Below are positions 1 to 5,779 of a stretch of DNA of 7,408 nucleotides, in pieces. Positions within the stretch are counted from its first letter, which is position 1. Every line of letters begins with the position of its first letter. The stretch lies in the NCBI GenBank assembly GCA_037131655.1, contig JBAXQP010000134.1:1-7408 (forward strand). The letters run 5' to 3'. This DNA comes from a bacterium (lineage in GTDB: Bacteria; Armatimonadota; Fimbriimonadia; Fimbriimonadales; JBAXQP01). A program made the position numbers and the translations under genes. The notes beneath the pieces are model-generated. The model saw nothing but the letters and a program-made list of their open reading frames with translations. It did not search any database and was not told the DNA's origin.

Positions 1-55
1 ATTTGATTCTCTTCTTTATTTTACCTCAGTGGACTGCCAACGCTTGGTTTCCTTT

Positions 56-1117
56 CTACTTCACTGTTCGGATGGGCACGTAGCCGCTTTCGGCTACCAA
101 CCGTTGGCCGTCATCGCTCAACAGCCAGTCTCTCAACTTCGCCGCTGGGCTATTGGGATTGAGGCTTTTGAGGGTGACTACGTAGACTTCGGCGGTCAGG
201 GGATACTTGCGATTGGCAATGGTTTCACGGGTAGGCATGACCCCATTAATCGCCACAAGCTCATTGTTGGGGCTGGGGGACATGATTTCCTCATAGTAGA
301 AGACCGAGTACGCGATAGCATTCGTCGTTTTTGAAACCCGCTCGACAGGGGCTGTCATGGTAATAAGCATCCGATCTTCTTTAGCGGTGATCGTTTCTCC
401 TTTCATGACGAGCTTCTCCATCAATTCTTGGCTTCCGGAGTTGCGCTCGCGGATGAAGGCCAGAATCTCTTTATCCGTGCCTCCAATCGCTTTCCAATTA
501 TTCGTTCTTCCGGTGTAAATGTCCCGAACTTGATTTAGTGTCAAGCTCTTAACAGGATTAGCGGTATTCACGATAAAAATGAACGCATCAAGCGCGACAG
601 GACGAACATCATACGTCTCCCCTTTCTTTTTAGCCTCCGCCAATTCATCATCAGAAGGCGCCCGTGCGACAACGATCAATCCTGCGGGGTGGTTCAGGGG
701 ATTGAACTCGAATACACGTACACTTGCAGCTGTCTCGTTGAGCAAATTCAAATAAGCATCATGAGTTCCCCGGGTTCTTCTTGCGAAAGTAGCTTTGTTA
801 TATGCTTCAGTTTTGGCAGGATCGGTATCGATGGGAACGACAACGACGCTCGATTCAGCCCAGTGACTACCTAGCGACCGCTTTAATTCTCCTTTTAATC
901 CAACCACACGGCAGGCCAAAAGTTCGATAAGGTGCCGATTGGAAGTTGAGCCATCGACCACCGGATAGTTTTCAGCCGTAATTCCTGGGATAGGGGGCAA
1001 TACAGCCGATGGTTTTGAGCTTGTTGCGGAGCTAGCAGAGCGATTCGACGAGCAAGCGCTGAAAAATGTGATAGCGCTAATAGCTATTGCTGCAAAGACG
1101 ATGATACGCAATTTCAT
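56..1117 (-). CDS. PstS-like phosphate-type ABC substrate-binding lipoprotein
   Basis: This 353-residue exported protein resembles the periplasmic solute-binding component of phosphate ABC transporters. The N-terminus is a lipoprotein signal: MKLR, a hydrophobic stretch, then lipobox FSAC with the lipid-modified Cys at residue 22, followed by a Ser/Ala-rich linker to about residue 40. The binding domain carries two family hallmarks, DGSTS at residues 55-59 and NSGSQE at 226-231; in this family such Ser/Gly loops contact the oxyanion. Near the C-terminus LLSDDGQRLVAESGYVPI is the typical PBP-like ending. The frame is open upstream to 1159, but I chose the ATG at 1117 because a GGAGGT Shine-Dalgarno sits 5 nt before it and the signal peptide starts there. 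No pstC, pstA, pstB or phoU lies next to it, so it may bind phosphate for a transporter encoded elsewhere or act as a sensor or scavenging lipoprotein. The family call is firm; the ligand is inferred. Confidence 0.88.
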   Translation of the reverse strand: MKLRIIVFAAIAISAITFFSACSSNRSASSATSSKPSAVLPPIPGITAENYPVVDGSTSNRHLIELLACRVVGLKGELKRSLGSHWAESSVVVVPIDTDPAKTEAYNKATFARRTRGTHDAYLNLLNETAASVRVFEFNPLNHPAGLIVVARAPSDDELAEAKKKGETYDVRPVALDAFIFIVNTANPVKSLTLNQVRDIYTGRTNNWKAIGGTDKEILAFIRERNSGSQELMEKLVMKGETITAKEDRMLITMTAPVERVSKTTNAIAYSVFYYEEIMSPSPNNELVAINGVMPTRETIANRKYPLTAEVYVVTLKSLNPNSPAAKLRDWLLSDDGQRLVAESGYVPIRTVK

Positions 1118-1122
1118 GGCAG

Positions 1123-1128
1123 ACCTCC
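1123..1128 (-). promoter_or_regulatory. Shine-Dalgarno site fixing the lipoprotein start
   Basis: On the minus strand this reads GGAGGT, a full anti-Shine-Dalgarno complement, 5 nt before the ATG at 1117. It decides the start of the PstS-like gene in favour of the signal-peptide Met over the upstream in-frame Met at 1159. Confidence 0.8.
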
Positions 1129-1197
1129 GAAATAGTAATATTTTATAATTCAACACCAACTATTTAAAATCCTTCTTTACCGAAGATAAATCAACCG

Positions 1198-1221
1198 ACT
1201 TGCAACCGGACGCCTGCAAGT
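1198..1221. repeat. Inverted repeat (possible operator) upstream of tldE
   Basis: A perfect 7-bp dyad, ACTTGCA (1198-1204) and TGCAAGT (1215-1221), is separated by 10 nt. The arm centres are 17 bp apart, between one and two helical turns. It overlaps the putative promoter and ends 17 nt before the TldE ATG, a position suited to a dimeric repressor or to a short mRNA hairpin. Both the site and its role are inferred from symmetry and position only. Confidence 0.35.
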
Positions 1222-1238
1222 GCTACTCTTTTTATACT

Positions 1239-2576
1239 ATGAAAGAAACAGAACTTGCGGAACGGATGCTTGAGGCGGCGCGTCGTGGGGGCGCGGATGA
1301 GGCGGATGTATTCATTCAATCGAATACCAAGTTTTCGGTGGATGTGCGTCAAGGTGAAATCGAGAAGTTGACCCAGGCCAACAGCAAAGGTCTTGGGCTG
1401 CGGGTGTTTAAGGCGAACCGATTGGGTTTTGCCTGCACCACCGATTTTTCCGAAAGCGCATTAAATGGCATCGTCGAGCGGGCGCTTAGTTTGGCGGAGA
1501 TCACTTCTGCTGACCCCGCAAACGGTTTGCCTGATCCTAAACCGATCCCTAATGTCGATTTAGACCTTTTCGACCCTGAAATCGAGAACACCCCGGCTGA
1601 AAAGAAGATTGAACTCGCAAAACGAGCCGAAGCGGCGATGTTTGCGACTGACAAACGAATTATCAATAGCGAAGGCGCCAGTTGCTCGACTGGGATTACA
1701 CGTGTGCGATTATTGAACTCGAAAGGAGTCAATACTCAGTTCGAGACCTCGGATTGCGTGCTGGTGTGTGTGCCTATCTCAGCTGAAGGCGAAGAGATGC
1801 AGATGGCTTTCGATTATGCCGCTGGTCGTTTCTTAAGTGATTTAGGCGAACCGGAGAAGGTTGGGCGAAAAGCGGCAGAAACTGCCATCCGAAAGCTCGG
1901 GGCGCGAAAAATGCCCACTCAGCAGGTTCCGATTGTGTTGGAAAGACGCATTGCCGCCTCTTTCATCGGTGGTATCTGCGGAGCCGTTGATGGGGATGCG
2001 GTCTATCGCCAGATGTCTTTCTTGCGGGACAAAAAAGACGCCAAAATTGCGACCGATAAGCTGAATGTGGTTGATGACGGCACAAAACCGCGAGCGCTTG
2101 GCTCTGCTCCCTGCGATGATGAAGGCATGCCCAAACAGCGTATACCGATCATCGAAGCCGGTGTTCTGATGAATTTTCTCTACGACACTCGAACCGCCCG
2201 CAAAGTCGGCGTCGCCTCAACAGGCAGCGCTTCGCGAGGTTATGATTCGATTCCGCATACCTCCCCCTCTAACTTTTATGTCGAGCCAGGCGCCCAAACC
2301 CCTGAAGAGCTTATTGCGCAAGTTCAAAATGGCTTTTATGTAATGGAGATTATGGGCGGCGGGGTGAATTCAGTCACCGGCGAATTCTCTGTCGGTGCGG
2401 CTGGCATGTGGATTGAAAACGGCAAGTTAGCCTATGCCGTCGACGAAGTCACCGTCGCGGGCAAGATGCTTGATATCTTGAACGATATTGAAGGCATCGG
2501 CAGTGATCTAATCTTCGAAGGCTCCACCGCCTCACCGACATTACTAATCAGCAAAATGATGGTGAGCGGGCTGTAG
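1239..2576 (+). CDS. pmbA: TldE/PmbA-family protein (TldD partner subunit)
   Basis: This 445-residue protein, close to the E. coli PmbA/TldE length, matches that family along its whole length. Family-like blocks include the early GEIEKLTQANSKGLGLRVF, LDLFDPEIENTPAEK in the middle, the DAVYRQMSFLRDK region, then ITMGGGV-like MEIMGGGVNSVTGEFSVGAA and GMWIENGKLAYAVDEVTVAG towards the C-terminus. In the known TldD/TldE heterodimer, TldD carries the zinc site (HExxxH) and TldE does not. This protein has a single His and no HExxxH, so it is the TldE-type subunit. The complex degrades unfolded or small peptides and matures ribosomally made peptides such as microcin B17. The frame is open from a TTG at 1200. 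I chose the ATG at 1239 because it gives the usual N-terminal helix, though no Shine-Dalgarno precedes it. No tldD is adjacent. A strong hairpin follows the stop. Confidence 0.93.
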   Translation: MKETELAERMLEAARRGGADEADVFIQSNTKFSVDVRQGEIEKLTQANSKGLGLRVFKANRLGFACTTDFSESALNGIVERALSLAEITSADPANGLPDPKPIPNVDLDLFDPEIENTPAEKKIELAKRAEAAMFATDKRIINSEGASCSTGITRVRLLNSKGVNTQFETSDCVLVCVPISAEGEEMQMAFDYAAGRFLSDLGEPEKVGRKAAETAIRKLGARKMPTQQVPIVLERRIAASFIGGICGAVDGDAVYRQMSFLRDKKDAKIATDKLNVVDDGTKPRALGSAPCDDEGMPKQRIPIIEAGVLMNFLYDTRTARKVGVASTGSASRGYDSIPHTSPSNFYVEPGAQTPEELIAQVQNGFYVMEIMGGGVNSVTGEFSVGAAGMWIENGKLAYAVDEVTVAGKMLDILNDIEGIGSDLIFEGSTASPTLLISKMMVSGL

Positions 2577-2595
2577 GTTCTGATTCTAAGTAGTT

Positions 2596-2626
2596 AAGCA
2601 GGGCGACCCGTTGGGCCGCCCTGCTT
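2596..2626 (+). terminator. Rho-independent-like terminator after tldE
   Basis: A perfect 10-bp stem is formed by AAGCAGGGCG (2596-2605) and CGCCCTGCTT (2617-2626). The 11-nt loop can itself pair CCC with GGG. It starts 20 nt after the TldE stop. The following tract is TGGTTTG, so the U-run is broken and termination may be partial. Confidence 0.65.
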
Positions 2627-2698
2627 TGGTTTGTGCTTAAACGAAAGACATTCTACCGTTGCGCCGGCATCTCATCGGCTCTGGATTCTCTTGTCTGA

Positions 2699-2754
2699 TG
2701 TAGGGGCAGGGCTTGCCCTGCCCTCCGGAGGGCGTAGCAAGCTACGCCCCTACA
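2699..2754. repeat. REP/MITE-like nested triple palindrome
   Basis: This 56-bp element is bounded by a perfect 9-bp terminal inverted repeat, TGTAGGGGC (2699-2707) and GCCCCTACA (2746-2754). Inside are two perfect 9-bp hairpins with 2-nt loops: GGGCAGGGC/GCCCTGCCC (2704-2712, 2715-2723) and GGGCGTAGC/GCTACGCCC (2730-2738, 2741-2749). They flank the 12-bp palindrome CCCTCCGGAGGG (2721-2732). The whole can fold as one cruciform or as two separate hairpins. GTAGGGGC-type intergenic repeats of this kind are dispersed in many environmental bacterial genomes. It could act as a terminator, mRNA stabiliser or transposable REP unit. Only one copy is in the window. Confidence 0.75.
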
Positions 2755-2767
2755 AAAGATACCTTGT

Positions 2768-2790
2768 GTCCCTGAATAGGTCTCAGGGAC
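2768..2790. repeat. Short hairpin with 8-bp stem
   Basis: GTCCCTGA (2768-2775) and TCAGGGAC (2783-2790) form a perfect 8-bp stem with a 7-nt loop. There is no following T-run, so it is not an obvious terminator. It lies 13 nt after the REP-like element and may be part of a larger composite repeat. Confidence 0.5.
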
Positions 2791-2870
2791 GTATCGATGG
2801 GCGGTCAGGATTTGCATTCAGTAAGCTTTTGAGAGGTTGACCGCAATTTATTTTAGCCATGCTCAAACTA

Positions 2871-2946
2871 CGACCCTCATCCCCACCTTCTCCATGAGCT
2901 ATGAACTTAATTGACAAGATAGCTTTATTTGCACAGGGAGAAGGAG
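2871..2946. repeat. Degenerate CCCTCATCCCC/GGGAGAAGGAG dispersed repeat
   Basis: The left part reads CGACCCTCATCCCCACC then TTCTCC, and the right part GGGAGAAGGAG. The matching arms are CCTTCTCC (2886-2893) and GGAGAAGG (2937-2944). This resembles a second common intergenic repeat class, whose arms normally lie close together. Here 43 nt of AT-rich sequence separates them, containing a smaller inverted pair, AGCTAT (2897-2902) and ATAGCT (2919-2924). It may be a decayed or interrupted copy. The class assignment is from memory of similar repeats. Confidence 0.4.
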
Positions 2947-3017
2947 CAAGTGATCCTTATTGAAAAGCCCAAGAAGGTATCATGGATACGAATGGAAATC
3001 ATGTCTAGGAGTATTGG

Positions 3018-4241
3018 ATGAATAGTCGAGAACGAATTTTTGCGGCTTGGAATGGGGTTGAGGCGGATCGGGTGCCGCTGACTACCTGGTGCTTCGGATT
3101 GCCCGCGCAGGATAAGTTGAAGTGGGGGGATCGGGACTATTGGTATAGTTTACGAATGGAGCATATTCATACCCTCCCGCAGCAGTGGACCCTTGAAGAT
3201 GATTGCCGCCGCGTATTGGCTTGGCGAGAGCTTGGTATCGATGATATTCTCGATGTTTCCGTTCCTTGGAGCATTCATTCAGCAGTTACTTGGGAAGATA
3301 ATCGAGTCCCTGCCGGTACAATGGATCCGAAGTATCCGGTTCAATTTCGCGATTATCAAACACCGTGCGGGCCAATTCGCCATGCGATCCGCGAAACGGG
3401 CGAAGATACTGGTGCGGGATGGGTTACTCAGCCAAATCAAGTGCCTCTTATCGAAGATTATAATATTCCACGCGCGGTCAAACATGCCGTGGCGGGGCCT
3501 GAAGATGTGCCGCCGATGTCTTATCTCTATTGCCCTCCGAACGATGAAGCCAAGAATTGGTTCAAAGCTCGAATGGAACAGGTGAAGGCGTTTGCCGACA
3601 AAGAAAATGTGGCAGTTCAAGCATGGGCTGGATTTGGGATGGATGCGGTGGTTTGGTTTGCCGGAACTGAAGGGGCTATCCTTTTGGCGATGGATGAGCC
3701 TGAAGCTTTTGGTGAGTTAATCGGCATTATCACAAAGACAGATTTAGCCCGCATCGAGCTGGCCGCCTCAACTCCCGGAGTCGATATGGTGGTGGCGCGT
3801 GGTTGGTACTCATCGACTGACCTGTGGTCGCCTGCGCTCTTCGATAAATTTGTTTATCCCTATATCAAATCCTGCGCCGAAATGGCTCACAGGTATGGCA
3901 AGAAGTTCGGCTACACTATGACTACAGGGGTCGAAAAGCTCGGGCTGCGTTTGGCGGATGCGGGAGTAGATGTGCTCTACTTTGTCGATCCCGTTCAGGA
4001 TGGCCTATCGGTCGAGGCTGCAAGAGATTTATTAGGCGGCAAAATGACATTGGTGGGCGGAATGAACTCCGTCTCACTTCATTCCGGTACCCCTGAACAA
4101 ATTCGCAACGAAGTAAGGCACGCGATGGATGTTCTCGGGCCGACTAACCGGTTTATTCTTCACCCTGTCGATGCCATCTTTCCCGACACGCCCTGGAGCG
4201 GTATAGAAGCAATGATTGAAGCTTGGAAGGAATATCATTAG
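3018..4241 (+). CDS. URO-D superfamily (non-heme) protein, methyltransferase-like
   Basis: This 407-residue cytosolic protein has the URO-D/MtaA-type TIM-barrel hallmarks. The start MNSRERIFAAWNGVEADRVP is the classic N-terminus. LWSPALFDKFVYPYIK, then a HRYGKK segment at about 291-296, and LGGKMTLVGGMNSVSLHSGTPEQI (344-367) are family C-terminal blocks. It lacks the RQAGR signature of true HemE and is longer than HemE, so a heme role is unlikely. Relatives include corrinoid-linked methyltransferases (MtaA/MtbA), which bind zinc through an HxCG-type motif. Here the corresponding stretch appears to be YTMTTG (299-304), without His or Cys, so that chemistry is doubtful. The start is supported by AGGAG at 3007-3011, 6 nt before the ATG. 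The next gene begins 11 nt after its stop, so the two are co-transcribed. The substrate is unknown; the superfamily call is strong. Confidence 0.85.
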   Translation: MNSRERIFAAWNGVEADRVPLTTWCFGLPAQDKLKWGDRDYWYSLRMEHIHTLPQQWTLEDDCRRVLAWRELGIDDILDVSVPWSIHSAVTWEDNRVPAGTMDPKYPVQFRDYQTPCGPIRHAIRETGEDTGAGWVTQPNQVPLIEDYNIPRAVKHAVAGPEDVPPMSYLYCPPNDEAKNWFKARMEQVKAFADKENVAVQAWAGFGMDAVVWFAGTEGAILLAMDEPEAFGELIGIITKTDLARIELAASTPGVDMVVARGWYSSTDLWSPALFDKFVYPYIKSCAEMAHRYGKKFGYTMTTGVEKLGLRLADAGVDVLYFVDPVQDGLSVEAARDLLGGKMTLVGGMNSVSLHSGTPEQIRNEVRHAMDVLGPTNRFILHPVDAIFPDTPWSGIEAMIEAWKEYH

Positions 4242-4245
4242 GGGT
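4240..4245 (+). promoter_or_regulatory. Ribosome-binding site overlapping the upstream stop
   Basis: AGGGGT overlaps the TAG stop (4239-4241) of the URO-D-like gene and lies 7 nt before the ATG at 4253. The overlap suggests translational coupling of the two genes and supports the 4253 start over an in-frame TTG at 4223 that lies inside the upstream gene. Confidence 0.5.
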
Positions 4246-4252
4246 TAATAAT

Positions 4253-5575
4253 ATGGCTATAAAGGCTAGACTAGTTCCAAAAGTAGGTGTGGGCGCACTC
4301 TCCAGCCCGTTAGAAGTTGGCGCCGGTCGAGCTCCTGCTGCTGCGGCAGCATTAGAGGAGCTTCTGCAAAAGCTCGGCTGCGATGTCATTCAATGCGGCT
4401 CTATCGATACGCCTGAAAAGGCAACTGCGGCAGGTTTGAAGATGGCGGAAGGGCATGTGGATGCGATCGCCCTCGCGCCGGCATGTTGGTTTGAAGACTA
4501 TTTAGTCTTGGATCTCTTGGAAGAATGCGACCGGCCAATCCTATTTTGGCCCCAGCCGGGAATGGAAACAGGCGCGCTTTGCGGAACCCAACAGTTTACA
4601 GCTTTCATGAAGCAGCTTGAGAAGCCCTATACCGCAGTTTTCGGGACTATTAGCGAAGAAAAATGCGCCAATTCGGCGATGAGTTACCTTCGTGCAGCAG
4701 CTTTAAAAAGCCGAATGCGCCGCGCTCGAATAGGCGCTGCCGGCCAGCGAATTCCCGGCATGACCCATACTTCAGCGAATGAATTCATGCTCAAAAAGAT
4801 CATAGGCCCCCGAGTTGTACCGTTGGATTTGCCTTTGCTGTTAAAACGGGCTAATGAGATGCTGGAAGATGAAGCGAAAAATCTTTGGCAAGAGATGGTC
4901 AGCAAAGCCGGTTCATGCAAGGTCAAGGAAGCCGAAGGTATCGACTCCATGCGCGTTTATGCTGCAATCAGGGAGCTATTTGAGGAGCACAAACTCGATG
5001 CGGCATCCATCGGCTGCTATCCGCATCTAATGGGCCGTGTCTGCCTCGCCGCTTCCCTTTTGGCCGATGAGGGCTTCCCGCTTGCGTGTGAGGGGGATAT
5101 CAACGGGGCGGTTGCTCAGTACATGCTTACCCTTTTAAGTTCGCAGCCAACTCATAATACTGACTGGCTCGACCCGATGGAGGACGGAACGGTTATCTTC
5201 ACCCACTGTGGTTCAGGTTCGTTCAGTCTTGCTCATAAGCAATCCGAAATAGCCCTGAACTCGGTTCGGTTGATGGGTCAGGGGGTTTGCGCTTTATTCC
5301 CCGCAAAGCCGGGACATGTGACTTTGATCGGTTTTGTGCCATCCCTCGCAGGCTACCAATGCGCCCTCTTAGAGGGTGAAGCGCTGCCCTCAGAATTGGT
5401 CTTCCCCGGCAATCCGCTACGAGTTCGTTTCAATAAGCCAACCCCGGATATCATCAATTGGATCCACGAAGAAGGCATCGGCCACCACTGGATGATCGCC
5501 TACGGAAGCTACGGCGAAGAAATCCGTAACTGGTCTAAAATGGTTGGTCCTGGCTTTAGATTGTTGGAAATATAA
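4253..5575 (+). CDS. L-fucose/L-arabinose isomerase-like protein (COG2407 type)
   Basis: This 440-residue protein has the FucI/AraA-like fold. The N-terminal half is a Rossmann-like region (VGVGALSSPLEVGAGRAP, then VDAIALAPACWFEDYLVLDLLEE). The C-terminal half has the family core: IGCYPHLMGRVCLAASLL (253-270), CEGD (279-282), FTHCGSG with His318, and the HHW triplet at 411-413. Characterised FucI enzymes use Mn2+ held by a Glu, an Asp and a His to interconvert aldose and ketose. Asp282 and a His of the HHW triplet are plausible equivalents of the last two. The position expected for the catalytic Glu appears to hold His258. It is therefore a divergent homologue, perhaps an isomerase on another sugar or not an isomerase at all. 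It is shorter than E. coli FucI (about 590 residues), as is usual for the FucI-like branch. It forms an operon with the URO-D-like gene. The family call is good; the substrate is unknown. Confidence 0.75.
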   Translation: MAIKARLVPKVGVGALSSPLEVGAGRAPAAAAALEELLQKLGCDVIQCGSIDTPEKATAAGLKMAEGHVDAIALAPACWFEDYLVLDLLEECDRPILFWPQPGMETGALCGTQQFTAFMKQLEKPYTAVFGTISEEKCANSAMSYLRAAALKSRMRRARIGAAGQRIPGMTHTSANEFMLKKIIGPRVVPLDLPLLLKRANEMLEDEAKNLWQEMVSKAGSCKVKEAEGIDSMRVYAAIRELFEEHKLDAASIGCYPHLMGRVCLAASLLADEGFPLACEGDINGAVAQYMLTLLSSQPTHNTDWLDPMEDGTVIFTHCGSGSFSLAHKQSEIALNSVRLMGQGVCALFPAKPGHVTLIGFVPSLAGYQCALLEGEALPSELVFPGNPLRVRFNKPTPDIINWIHEEGIGHHWMIAYGSYGEEIRNWSKMVGPGFRLLEI

Positions 5576-5766
5576 GAGAGAAAAGCTTTTTGAGGCAATG
5601 GGTAGCGGAAGAGCAAGCTTACTGGAATGCTCACCGACAAAACAATGCGGCTCCACAAGCGGGTTTTCTGCTTATCTTAAGAACTCAAAGCTGCCTGGGC
5701 GATAATTTAAAGCCTGAACGCAGATAAGTCTGGGAGCAAACGCTAGTTGTAGCCCTATTGGTGTGT

Positions 5767-5772
5767 CATAAT
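5767..5772 (+). promoter_or_regulatory. Extended -10 box for the DUF554 gene
   Basis: CATAAT, preceded by TG plus one base (TGTCATAAT, 5764-5772), matches an extended -10. It ends 7 nt before the ATG at 5780, placing the expected transcription start on or next to the start codon. No clear -35 is seen, and no Shine-Dalgarno fits in the space. A leaderless mRNA is the simplest reading. Confidence 0.4.
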
Positions 5773-5779
5773 CCCGGTC

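Larger units (their letters stand above)
1118..1238. promoter_or_regulatory. Divergent intergenic control region
   Basis: This 121-nt AT-rich gap separates two divergently transcribed genes and so should contain promoters for both. On the minus strand a TATAAA box (1142-1147) lies 24 nt before the lipoprotein start, but no good -35 is seen at 16-18 nt. On the plus strand an extended -10-like TGCTACTCT (1221-1229) lies just before the TldE start, with TTGCAA (1200-1205) 18 nt upstream as a weak -35. The promoter assignments are tentative; the divergent arrangement itself is certain. Confidence 0.4.
2577..3017. other. 441-nt gene-free region rich in palindromes
   Basis: No credible gene lies between the TldE stop and the URO-D-like start. 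An open frame at 2631-2840 merely reads through a repeat element. In order, the region holds the tldE terminator hairpin, a triple-palindrome REP-type element, an 8-bp hairpin, a wider GCGGTCA/TGACCGC inverted repeat (2801-2807 and 2838-2844), a degenerate second repeat, and the AGGAG ribosome-binding site at 3007-3011. The promoter of the next operon must lie here or further upstream, but I cannot place it convincingly. Confidence 0.7.

Noticed and set aside
1349..1732. 127-codon open frame on the minus strand inside tldE
   Set aside because: It is antisense to a strongly supported gene, has no family resemblance, and reflects the codon bias of the tldE frame.
2631..2840. Open frame of 69 codons in the gap after tldE
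   Set aside because: It translates straight through the palindromic REP-type element, giving a GAGLALPSGGRSKLRPY-like string typical of such repeats. It has no ribosome-binding site and no recognisable protein family.
2911..2916. Perfect TTGACA -35 box upstream of the URO-D-like gene
   Set aside because: No -10-like hexamer lies 16-18 nt downstream (the sequence there is CACAGGGA). TATCAT at 2978-2983 is too far away, and TTGAAA at 2960 is only 12 nt from it.
3193..3620. Overlapping open frames on both strands within the URO-D-like gene
   Set aside because: Both are shadows of the real frame: low-complexity basic composition, no start signals and no recognisable domain.
3018..4241. True heme-pathway uroporphyrinogen decarboxylase (HemE)
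   Set aside because: The RQAGR substrate-binding signature of HemE is absent, the length exceeds HemE, and no other heme genes are nearby.
5576..5779. Terminator or riboswitch in the 204-nt gap after the isomerase-like gene
   Set aside because: AAAAGCTTTT (5581-5590) is a loopless palindrome, and the GAGCA/TGCTC pair has only 5 bp. No conserved riboswitch core was recognised. Apart from the -10 box near 5767, nothing could be supported.
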